Source of the DNA: Bacteroidaceae bacterium
GTDB lineage: Bacteria > Bacteroidota > Bacteroidia > Bacteroidales > Bacteroidaceae
NCBI GenBank assembly: GCA_024699495.1
Contig: JAILPK010000025.1
Location: forward strand, 37,107 to 101,106
Direction: 5' to 3'
DNA: 64,000 nt
The notes under the pieces were generated by a model. It was not told where the DNA came from and ran no database searches. It worked only from the letters and a program-made list of their open reading frames with translations. The position numbers were made by a program, and so were the translations under genes. Within the stretch, counting starts at the first letter, position 1. Each line of letters starts with the position of its first letter. Positions 44,578-51,746 of this stretch are shown here, piece by piece.

Positions 44578-44623
44578 AAACGCACACTTAAAGTGAATTT
44601 TTTCATGCTTTATGTGTGCGTTT
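44578..44623 (+). terminator. Terminator after the DUF2264 gene
   Basis: Perfect 10-bp outer stem AAACGCACAC / GTGTGCGTTT plus inner AAAG/CTTT pairing, followed by ACTTTCTTTTTG, 74 bp after the stop. Confidence 0.8.
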
Positions 44624-44636
44624 ACTTTCTTTTTGT

Positions 44637-44644
44637 TACATTTG
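44637..44644 (+). promoter_or_regulatory. Predicted -7 element (TACATTTG) for glmS
   Basis: Exact match directly after the terminator, giving a leader of about 90 bases before the ATG at 44741. No glmS ribozyme core is apparent in the leader. Confidence 0.6.
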
Positions 44645-44740
44645 CGCCGCTTTTGGTTGGATAAATGCAACCATACAAACGTAAAAATAATATTAAGTGA
44701 AGTAAACATTATATTAATATAGAAAAAGGTAAAAGGAATT

Positions 44741-46588
44741 ATGTGCGGAATAGTAGGTTATATTGGCAGCAAAAAAGCTTATCCGATTTTGATAAAGGGA
44801 TTGAAGCGTCTTGAATATCGCGGTTACGACAGCGCAGGTGTAGCAATGATTAGCGACAAGGGTGATCTGAATGTCTATAAGGCCAAGGGCAAGGTGGCCG
44901 ACTTGGAAACATTCTGCGAGGAGAAGGATGTCAGCGGGACAGCCGGAATCGCGCATACGCGGTGGGCTACTCACGGCGAACCGTCCAGTACCAACGCGCA
45001 TCCCCACTACTCGGCATCCGGCCGTCTTGCCCTGATTCACAATGGCATAATTGAGAATTATATTACCATCAAGGAGAAGCTGACAGAGCGTGGCATCAGT
45101 TTTCGCAGTGTCACAGACTCTGAGGTTCTGGTGCAGCTCATCGAATATATCATGCAAAGCAATGAACTGGAGCTGCTGGAAGCAGTTCAGGTGGCCTTGC
45201 ACCAGGTGATAGGAGCTTATGCAATAGCCATTCTCGACCGGGAGCATCCGGACACCATAGTATGCGCACGTCAGAGTTCGCCCTTGGTTGTCGGCATCGG
45301 CTCTGACGGCGATTTCTATCTGGCTTCAGATGCCAGTCCGATAGCTGAATATACAGACAAGGTGGTTTATCTCAACGACGGCGACATAGCTGTGATGCGT
45401 ATTGGCTGTGAACTCAAGGTTGTGAATGCAGACAATGAGACCCAGCACCCGAAGGTGAAGCAGATAGATATCACTCTCGGTCAGTTGGAGAAAGGGGGCT
45501 ACCCTTATTTTATGCTGAAAGAGATCTTCGAGCAGCCTAATTGTCTACGAGACTGCATGAGGGGGCGCATCAATGTGGAGGCGGACCGCATCACCCTCTC
45601 TGCTGTCATTGACTACAGGGAAAAATTAGCGGGCGCCCGCCGCTTCATCATCGTGGCCTGCGGGACATCATGGCATGCCGGCCTCATTGGGAAACAACTC
45701 ATAGAAAGTCTCTGCAGGATTCCTGTAGAAGTGGAGTATGCATCCGAGTTCCGCTATCGCGAGCCGGTTATTTATCCTGATGACGTGGTGATTGCCATTT
45801 CCCAAAGCGGAGAGACTGCAGATACTTTGGCCGCTATAGAGCAGGCGCGTCAGGCAGGCGCTTTTGTCTTAGGCGTATGTAACGCTATTGGAGCAAGCAT
45901 TCCGCGTCAGACGCAGACGGGCGTGTATATACATGTCGGTCCGGAAATCGGAGTGGCCTCGACAAAGGCGTTTACTGGTCAGGTGACGGTGCTTTCGATG
46001 CTCGCTCTTACCATTGCCAACGAGCGCCGCACGATATCCGGTGAACAGTATAAAGAGATGGTGGCTGAGCTGACACGTATTCCGGAGAAGATGGAGGAGG
46101 CTCTGAAGACCAATGAGCAGATAGAGCGTCTGGCCCCAATATTCACCTATGCCAAGAATTGTCTCTATCTGGGACGTGGATATAACTACCCCGTAGCCCT
46201 CGAGGGAGCCCTGAAACTCAAGGAAATCAGCTATATCCATGCAGAGGGCTATCCAGCAGCAGAGATGAAACACGGACCTATCGCCCTAATCGACTCTGAA
46301 ATGCCTGTCTTTGTCATAGCGACGCGCGACAAACTGTATGAGAAAGTTATCAGTAATATTCAAGAGGTACGCGCACGAGGCGGACGTGTAACGGCTCTGG
46401 TTACCAAGGGCGACGAACAGATACAGAAGTTTGCCGACCACGTAATCGAACTGCCTGACACCTGTGAGCAGTTCCAGCCGCTCATCGCGTCAATCCCGCT
46501 GCAGCTGCTGGCATATCATATCGCAGTATGCAAAGGCAAGGATGTTGACCGTCCGCGCAATCTAGCCAAGAGCGTAACCGTAGAGTAG
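44741..46588 (+). CDS. glmS: Glutamine--fructose-6-phosphate aminotransferase (isomerizing)
   Basis: 615 aa. It makes glucosamine-6-phosphate, the entry to UDP-GlcNAc for peptidoglycan and polysaccharide. The N-terminal glutaminase begins MCGIVGYIG with nucleophile C2 and contains LEYRGYDSAGVA and HTRWATHGEPSSTNAHPH. Two SIS domains follow (CGTSWHAGL, ISQSGETADT, GPEIGVASTKAFTGQ). The C-terminus DVDRPRNLAKSVTVE is the canonical end. trmO follows after 20 bp and is probably cotranscribed. It feeds the UDP-GlcNAc used by the capEFG genes 8-12 kb downstream. Confidence 0.96.
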   Translation: MCGIVGYIGSKKAYPILIKGLKRLEYRGYDSAGVAMISDKGDLNVYKAKGKVADLETFCEEKDVSGTAGIAHTRWATHGEPSSTNAHPHYSASGRLALIHNGIIENYITIKEKLTERGISFRSVTDSEVLVQLIEYIMQSNELELLEAVQVALHQVIGAYAIAILDREHPDTIVCARQSSPLVVGIGSDGDFYLASDASPIAEYTDKVVYLNDGDIAVMRIGCELKVVNADNETQHPKVKQIDITLGQLEKGGYPYFMLKEIFEQPNCLRDCMRGRINVEADRITLSAVIDYREKLAGARRFIIVACGTSWHAGLIGKQLIESLCRIPVEVEYASEFRYREPVIYPDDVVIAISQSGETADTLAAIEQARQAGAFVLGVCNAIGASIPRQTQTGVYIHVGPEIGVASTKAFTGQVTVLSMLALTIANERRTISGEQYKEMVAELTRIPEKMEEALKTNEQIERLAPIFTYAKNCLYLGRGYNYPVALEGALKLKEISYIHAEGYPAAEMKHGPIALIDSEMPVFVIATRDKLYEKVISNIQEVRARGGRVTALVTKGDEQIQKFADHVIELPDTCEQFQPLIASIPLQLLAYHIAVCKGKDVDRPRNLAKSVTVE

Positions 46589-46608
46589 TTCATTTATTCA
46601 GAATAAAA

Positions 46609-47316
46609 ATGCAACCGATAGCACATTATCACGGCCCTTTCAGCAGCAAGTTCGGTATTCCCCGACAGAGCGGAATGACATCTGTTGCGGGGCATATTAT
46701 TTTCACACCGGAGTTCCGCAATCCTGTTGCCTTGCGCGGCTTGGAGGGGTTTACCTATATATGGCTTATATGGGAATTCTCAGAGAATACCTCAGCACCC
46801 AAACGCCCCACAGTACGTCCGCCAATCCTGGGCGGAAATGAGCGGGTAGGGGTGTGGGCCACGCGCTCGTCCTTCAGACCAAACAATTTGGGCCTCTCAT
46901 CTGTGAGAATCATTGGAATTGATTTGAAAACAGAAAACGGACCAGTGATTAATGTGGTGGGGGCTGATCTTATGGATGGAACTCCTATATTTGATATCAA
47001 ACCCTATATTCCGTTTGCCGACTGCCATCCCGATGCCCTAAGCGGCTTTGCTAAGCCCTCAGGATGGCATCCTTTGAATGTTGTCTTCTCCCTTGAAGTC
47101 TTTGGCGCTTCTCCTTATACCCAAGAAGAGCTGCAAGCTTTAGTCGAAGTTCTTACGATAGATCCGCGTCCGCAATATCATAAAGACCCGCAACGCATAT
47201 ATGTTTTTACGTTTGCCGGTTATGAAGTCCGCTTCAGAGTCGAAGAATATAGTTTGTATATCCTGTCAATAACAAAGCCCGGGAGCCCTACCCCTGGAAC
47301 GGCATCTAAGGTCTAA
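46609..47316 (+). CDS. trmO: tRNA (N6-threonylcarbamoyladenosine37-N6)-methyltransferase TrmO
   Basis: 235 aa. TrmO/YaeB beta-barrel signature GVWATRSSFRPNNLGLSSV (residues about 83-101) and ADLMDGTPIFDIKPYIPFAD; the C-terminal TrmO domain has the DPRPQY box that binds tRNA-Thr. It methylates t6A37 using S-adenosylmethionine. The last residues, KPGSPTPGTASKV, come from the start of a word-like repeat and its stop is within TCTAAGG, suggesting the natural end was lost or extended. It follows glmS by 20 bp. Confidence 0.9.
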   Translation: MQPIAHYHGPFSSKFGIPRQSGMTSVAGHIIFTPEFRNPVALRGLEGFTYIWLIWEFSENTSAPKRPTVRPPILGGNERVGVWATRSSFRPNNLGLSSVRIIGIDLKTENGPVINVVGADLMDGTPIFDIKPYIPFADCHPDALSGFAKPSGWHPLNVVFSLEVFGASPYTQEELQALVEVLTIDPRPQYHKDPQRIYVFTFAGYEVRFRVEEYSLYILSITKPGSPTPGTASKV

Positions 47317-47343
47317 GGCGAACCGCGAAGCAGCGTTTAAGGC

Positions 47344-47508
47344 TTATTGCTAACAAGCTTATTGCTAACAAGCTTATTGCTAACAAGCTTATTGCTAACA
47401 AGTTTATTGCTAACAAGCTTATTGTTAACAAGTTTATTGCTAACAAGCTTATTGCTAACAAGTTTATTGCTAACAAGCATATTGCTAACAAGTTTATTGC
47501 TAACAAGT
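47344..47508. repeat. Tandem repeat, 11 x 15 bp
   Basis: Consensus TTATTGCTAACAAGC/T in exact 15-bp register, 11 copies with few changes. Because 15 is a multiple of three, long spurious ORFs open on both strands (repeats of LLTSL or LAINL). It lies between trmO and the convergent VWA gene; the left flank GGCATCTAAGGTCTAAGGCG is shared with the ruvC spacer. Confidence 0.95.
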
Positions 47509-47652
47509 TTGCGCCTTACAGGTCGAGACCGAAGGCATTCGGGCAATTCGCCCTGCGAGCCTCCGGTCTCTGCGCCAGCTTGACCGCTGTCTGTTATCCG
47601 TTGTCCGTGGTTGTTGATACTTGCCTCAATGACCACGGACTAGTTTTATATA

Positions 47653-48297
47653 TTATTTTTCTTCAAAGAAAGAACCTTTTTTCATTTCTGTATTATCTTC
47701 GAGACAGCAATTGTAGTTCTCGCGTGAGCGGCGTTCGCGGGCGAACATCTCAGTTGTTCCCTTGTCGTCTTGCTCAAATTCCAAGTGCTCATCTATAGAA
47801 AAATTATATGCCATAGTCTCTACGTCCAGGTTGCTTGTTCCGATGAGAGTGAATGTCCAGTTGTGTTCCTTCAGTTTCTCAATCAATGTGCGAATCATTT
47901 TCAGCGTCCATTCCTCGCTGCAGTTTTCTTCTCCATCGGTGATTACTGTGACCAGAACGTTGTCATCCTCATTAACCTGGGCATTGAGTTTTGAGATAGA
48001 TCTACCCATTGCGTCGTATAATGGTGTGCCTCCGCAGGGGTCGTAGTCGTTCCATTTCAGGTTATGCGTCTTTGTTGCTGGAGTGTTGTCATATTGCCAT
48101 TTGATTTTATCGCTGTCGAATGTCACAAGGGTAACATATTGCTCTGTGTTTTCAAATTTCTTCTGCATCTGCCTAACTGTTTCCAGGGTTTCGTTCATAC
48201 CTGTGAAGGCTTGTTTGCGGATAATGGACATCGAGCCGCTTTCGTCAACAATAATAAGGTTAAACACGCGCTTTGTCTTTGATGCATTCTTTTTCAT
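47653..48297 (-). CDS. VWA (von Willebrand factor A) domain protein
   Basis: 214 aa, cytosolic, no signal peptide. A complete MIDAS: DESGSMS near residue 18, the threonine in GGTPLYDAMGRS, and the acidic VITDGEENCSEEW. The domain takes up almost the whole protein; the basic, charged tail (MFARERRSRENYN...KGSFFEEK) may contact partners. VWA proteins of this type often work with ATPases or signalling and defence proteins. It is divergent from the sigma-like/macro-like fusion gene with 126 bp between start codons, which suggests a shared control region. No exact -7 box is seen on this side. Confidence 0.85.
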   Translation of the reverse strand: MKKNASKTKRVFNLIIVDESGSMSIIRKQAFTGMNETLETVRQMQKKFENTEQYVTLVTFDSDKIKWQYDNTPATKTHNLKWNDYDPCGGTPLYDAMGRSISKLNAQVNEDDNVLVTVITDGEENCSEEWTLKMIRTLIEKLKEHNWTFTLIGTSNLDVETMAYNFSIDEHLEFEQDDKGTTEMFARERRSRENYNCCLEDNTEMKKGSFFEEK

Positions 48298-48397
48298 AAT
48301 AGATAATTTAAATTGGTTTAAAAATGAGTTTTCGTTCTTCTTTTATCTATTTAAAGATGATTTTGGAAATTAATTAAGCAGAAATGATAATTATTTG

Positions 48398-48405
48398 TAT
48401 TTTTG
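48398..48405 (+). promoter_or_regulatory. Predicted -7 element (TATTTTTG) for the sigma-macro gene
   Basis: Exact TAnnTTTG match 19 bases before the ATG at 48424. It overlaps the alternative TTG start at 48403 and so excludes it. Confidence 0.6.
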
Positions 48406-48423
48406 CAAAAAAATCACAGCTAT

Positions 48424-49515
48424 ATGTTTAGGCAGGAACTTTCTGACGAAGAAATATTGGACGGATTCAGAACAGGTGACGGGTATGTCATCCACAAATA
48501 TTTCTACGGCTATTGCCGTGACGGATATAATCTCTTCGACAAACGCTACCAGTTGCGTTCAAAAGAGAATCTGGATTTCATGTCGCTGGCACATCAATAT
48601 GTTATCTATCTGTTGGAGTATAACTGGAAGCCCCTCGAGGACCGTTCGCCGAATATGAGCCTGAAGACATGGTTAATCAACGGTTTCAGATATATCGTGC
48701 TTGATGCGCTTAAATGGCATCATAAGGAATATGGCAGCATTACCTTCCAGGACTATCTGCAGACATTCAGCATGTCTGATGATTTGCGTCTCAAATTCAA
48801 TAAGACGGTTGAGGAGCTTTGTGACAATGCGCCACTTAACCGCTATGACCGCATTATCATCAACATGCTGCTGATTCAGGGCTTCAAGGGCAAGGATATC
48901 GCAGCACAAATCGGGATGACACCATCGGCAGTCTCCCAACGATATAAAAAACTGAAGAATAAGATAATAGTCCCCTTCTTCAGAAAGAATTTCGATATGG
49001 ATATGGATATTGAAATGGATATGGATATGCCGGAAGTGATGAAAAGTTCTGTTGCTGATATTGCAGAATGCCTTCAAACCGACTTCCTCTTGCTATCTGA
49101 TGACGACAACACATGTAAGTTCAGTATTTCCGAACCCAAAAAGGAAATCAAGCGGACTACTTCCGAATATATCTCGTATCTCGAGCCCAATGAGATTTTT
49201 GTATTCGGCAGCAATCTGAAGGGTTTGCATGGCGGCGGAGCTGCATATGCAGCATACCGAAGATTCGGTGCCATAATGGGGCAGGGTGTGGGACTGCAAG
49301 GCCAGAGCTATGCTATCCCTACAATGCAGGGAGGTGTAAACACTATTATCCCCTATGTGGAGGATTTCATCTCTTTTGCCAGAGAACACCCGGATTTGAC
49401 TTTCCTCGTAACCCGCTTAGGATGCGGCATGGCCGGTTTTACAGATCGCGAAATATCGCCTCTCTTCCATGATGCAGCTTCTTTGCCGAATGTAGTTTTA
49501 CCTTATGGATGGTGA
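48424..49515 (+). CDS. Sigma-70-like region fused to a macro-like domain
   Basis: 363 aa from the ATG. Residues 1-135 resemble a sigma region 2 helical bundle (LSDEEILDGFRTGDGYVIHKYFYG...MSLKTWLINGFRYIVLDALKWH). Residues about 140-180 form a sigma region 4-type HTH (LNRYDRIIINMLLIQGFKGKDIAAQIGMTPSAVSQRYKKLKNK). A linker at 190-245 holds DMDMDIEMDMDM, encoded by GATATG hexamer repeats. Residues about 252-363 form a macro-like domain (IFVFGSNLKGLHGGGAAYAAYRRFG...YAIPTM...VTRLGCGMAGF), similar to the A1S_2505-type phage-associated proteins as I remember them. Inference: a transcription factor whose activity could be controlled by ADP-ribose or another nucleotide ligand. Divergent from the VWA gene. 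Confidence 0.75.
   Translation: MFRQELSDEEILDGFRTGDGYVIHKYFYGYCRDGYNLFDKRYQLRSKENLDFMSLAHQYVIYLLEYNWKPLEDRSPNMSLKTWLINGFRYIVLDALKWHHKEYGSITFQDYLQTFSMSDDLRLKFNKTVEELCDNAPLNRYDRIIINMLLIQGFKGKDIAAQIGMTPSAVSQRYKKLKNKIIVPFFRKNFDMDMDIEMDMDMPEVMKSSVADIAECLQTDFLLLSDDDNTCKFSISEPKKEIKRTTSEYISYLEPNEIFVFGSNLKGLHGGGAAYAAYRRFGAIMGQGVGLQGQSYAIPTMQGGVNTIIPYVEDFISFAREHPDLTFLVTRLGCGMAGFTDREISPLFHDAASLPNVVLPYGW
48994..49029 (+). repeat. GATATG hexamer repeats in the linker of the sigma-macro gene
   Basis: GATATGGATATGGATATTGAAATGGATATGGATATG encodes the DMDMDIEMDMDM linker. A short in-frame repeat that could vary in number between strains. Confidence 0.75.
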
Positions 49516-49687
49516 TGGCACGCAATAAAATCCAGCAGAAGCAGCTAACTGTATTATATTCTTCCCAGAACCACAATCCGGTTATCAGAATGGGGGATAA
49601 TTAGTTTGGCGGCTGCAATAACAATAATACTTTACCACCTGACTAAATACATTAAAAAAAGAGGAAGCCGATAAAGAATTATTGGTT

Positions 49688-50045
49688 TCCGGTAAACCAC
49701 GTGTTCACATGTTCGTTAAGTTAAGTATTTTGTTAAACACATGAAAGCTTATATAACTCTGTTTCTAACGGCTTCCACGACCTCTTTGAATGAGGGGGAA
49801 ATGACAGTGAGTCGAGGTGTATTCAATCTGAGACGGCTGTCTCAGATTCAGGTGACGGCTGTCTCAGATTCAGGTGACGGCCGTCTCAGATTCAGGTGAC
49901 GGCCGTCTCAGATTAAATTAATGCTGATTCATGAAGAATTGATATTCGTTCGAAGTAGATTTGTGAGTCGTTCGACGTGGAGTTGTGAATCGTGAGAAGT
50001 AGATTTGTGACTCGTTCGACGTGAAGTTGTGAGTCGTGAGAATCA
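49688..50045. repeat. Dispersed intergenic repeat element, copy B, with two 22-bp arrays
   Basis: Same layout and orientation as copy A: 5' part from CCGGTAAACCACGTGTTCACATGTTCGTTAAG, then 4 x 22 bp GACGGCYGTCTCAGATTCAGGT (49832-49919), a 27-bp linker, then about 4.5 x 22 bp of CGTTCGACGTGGAGTTGTGAAT / CGTGAGAAGTAGATTTGTGACT (49947-50042). The opening palindrome AATCTGAGACGGCTGTCTCAGATT has one central mismatch. It lies downstream of the sigma-macro gene. The 172 bp before it (49516-49687) hold nothing I can identify. Confidence 0.9.
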
Positions 50046-50206
50046 CAGGCTTTAGGGGCAGGATTTTATTGCATACAGAGTTTTACCGGACTGCAAATAT
50101 AGGGAATAAACCTAATTTTGTAAAGTTTGTCAGATAAAGAGGAATGCCACGAAAGAGTAAATCTGATAATAACGTTAGACAGATATAAAGAGGGAGGCAA
50201 GAAAAA

Positions 50207-50248
50207 AATCCCAAACCGGTTGTATTCTCTGCAGACCGATTTGGGATT
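50207..50248 (-). terminator. Terminator of the calycin-like lipoprotein gene
   Basis: Stem AATCCCAAACCGGT / ACCGATTTGGGATT (14 bp, one mismatch); on the minus strand it runs into TTTTTTT. It is 160 bp after the stop at 50408. Confidence 0.8.
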
Positions 50249-50407
50249 GACTGAAATTATAAATTCCTGAAAACGGATACTCTTTTTATGTTGTTGCTTT
50301 TTCCCAGCAGGGGAAGTAGAAAGCATTTTGTCGTGTTTTATCTTAGTGTTTTTATATTTATCTTTGCGTGATGTAAAGAGTATCTTGTTGTGTTGATTTG
50401 AGTGTTT

Positions 50408-51307
50408 TTATTCAGTTTCTCCTGTTTGTCCAGCTTGCTTTTCTCCTGTTTGGAAAGCGAAGAGCATATTGCCGTGGCCCGTCTCCATAAATGCTGAAAT
50501 GTTGGCTTTCATAACCTGCTTGTCAGCGCTAAGTGTGGCACCTTCCATTGTGCATGCGAACTCCACAGTCTGATTAGAATGTCTGTCGTTCATAAGGAAT
50601 GTTCCCTCGCCTTGAGCCAGTGTGTAGGAGCCATCAGCACCCTTGGTGGCTGTGATGCCCGTGATGGTTGCTCTCCCCCAGGTGGAATTTTTGAAGACTC
50701 CGGTGAGTGTCCCGTCAGCGGTGAGGCTGATGGTGAGCGAGTCTCCCTCATAATCCTTACTGAAGATGGCGGTGGTCAGGGCAGTCCAGCCGGTCCATGT
50801 TCCGACACATTCAATCTCGGTCTTCTCTCCTGTGTGGAAAGCGAAAAGCATATTGCCGTGTCCGATTTGCATGTTGGCAGATATATTCGCCTCTAAATTC
50901 TGTTTGTCAGCACTCAGAGTGGCGCTCTCTAACCGGCATGAGAATTCCTGAGTTCCACCAGTGCGCTTGTTATTCATCACAAAGTTACCTATGCCTCCGG
51001 TAAGTGTGAATGAGCCGTCAGCAGCCTGTGTGGCATTGATTCCTACGATGGTGGCTGTGCCCCAGGTGGCATTTTTGAACACTCCTGTGAGGGAGCCGTC
51101 CTCGGCTACCGTAATAATGATGGAGTCATTGGCATATCCTTTTTCAAGAATGCTGCTTGTCAGATATGTCCATCCAGTCCATGTCCCTTCACACAAAGTG
51201 TTGGCGTTATCCTGATTTTCAGCTTCTTCTTCCTTGTCGCCGCAAGCGCTAAGGCAAAACACTCCCAAGACGATGAGCATCATGCCTGCAATCATTTTTA
51301 GTTTCAT
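50408..51307 (-). CDS. Lipoprotein with two tandem calycin-like domains
   Basis: 299 aa. A type II signal peptide ends at lipobox LSAC (C22). Two homologous domains, about 39-160 and 167-290, share WTGWTxLT, DGxLTGVFKNxTWGxATIxGIxAT, ATLSADKQ and GHGNMLFAFxTGEK, so the gene arose by internal duplication. The pattern fits the calycin-like lipoproteins of Bacteroidales, small lipid-anchored beta-barrels of unknown ligand. Surface or periplasmic. Divergent from another lipoprotein gene 439 bp away. Confidence 0.82.
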   Translation of the reverse strand: MKLKMIAGMMLIVLGVFCLSACGDKEEEAENQDNANTLCEGTWTGWTYLTSSILEKGYANDSIIITVAEDGSLTGVFKNATWGTATIVGINATQAADGSFTLTGGIGNFVMNNKRTGGTQEFSCRLESATLSADKQNLEANISANMQIGHGNMLFAFHTGEKTEIECVGTWTGWTALTTAIFSKDYEGDSLTISLTADGTLTGVFKNSTWGRATITGITATKGADGSYTLAQGEGTFLMNDRHSNQTVEFACTMEGATLSADKQVMKANISAFMETGHGNMLFAFQTGEKQAGQTGETE

Positions 51308-51746
51308 AAATTTTTATTTTGGTTTTTATTTCGGCGGTAAAGATACGGCAAAAATCAGTGTTCTACAATCCTAATAAATGATGATTTTAGCGTTTTTGAC
51401 CTTGTGACATTATAAAATTACTTCTTTCATGCTGTTTTGTATCCACTCTTAACCTATAGTCCGTCCTTGTTTTGCTTTCCTAAGGGTATGAAATGAATGT
51501 TCTTTTATCGAGTTGCCATCAGAAAGTTTTATATTTTTGAGCATTATTTCCATATCTTTCGATTTCTATTTTTGTGTTAGAAGGAGAGAATTTTGTTATA
51601 AAAAACCAGTTTGAGAAAAAATAAATAAAAAAATTGTGTGAGTCGAAAAAGATGTGTAGTTTTGCGGCGTAGGATTTCTCGTTCATTAGTTGTTCACGTA
51701 AACTACGTTCATATTTTACATTATTATTAATAATAAATATACAGCT
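51308..51746. other. Divergent intergenic region between two lipoprotein genes
   Basis: 439 bp, AT-rich, no credible gene. A near-consensus -7 box for the leftward gene (TATCTTTA, 51345-51338, one mismatch) and a full promoter for the rightward gene are the only signals I see. Confidence 0.6.
51634..51664 (+). promoter_or_regulatory. Promoter for the 576-aa lipoprotein gene
   Basis: TTG at 51634-51636, 20-bp spacer, TAGTTTTG at 51657-51664; the leader is about 75 bases. Confidence 0.7.

Noticed and set aside
44645-44740. glmS ribozyme in the glmS leader
   Set aside because: The leader of about 95 bases is AT-rich without the conserved ribozyme core, and the element is typical of other phyla.
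47306-47636. Repetitive ORFs (LAINL / LLTSL repeats) on both strands
   Set aside because: They are translations of the 15-bp tandem array, which stays open in several frames because its length is a multiple of three.
50066-50326. 86-aa minus-strand ORF
   Set aside because: It includes the terminator hairpin of the lipoprotein gene and shows no domain.
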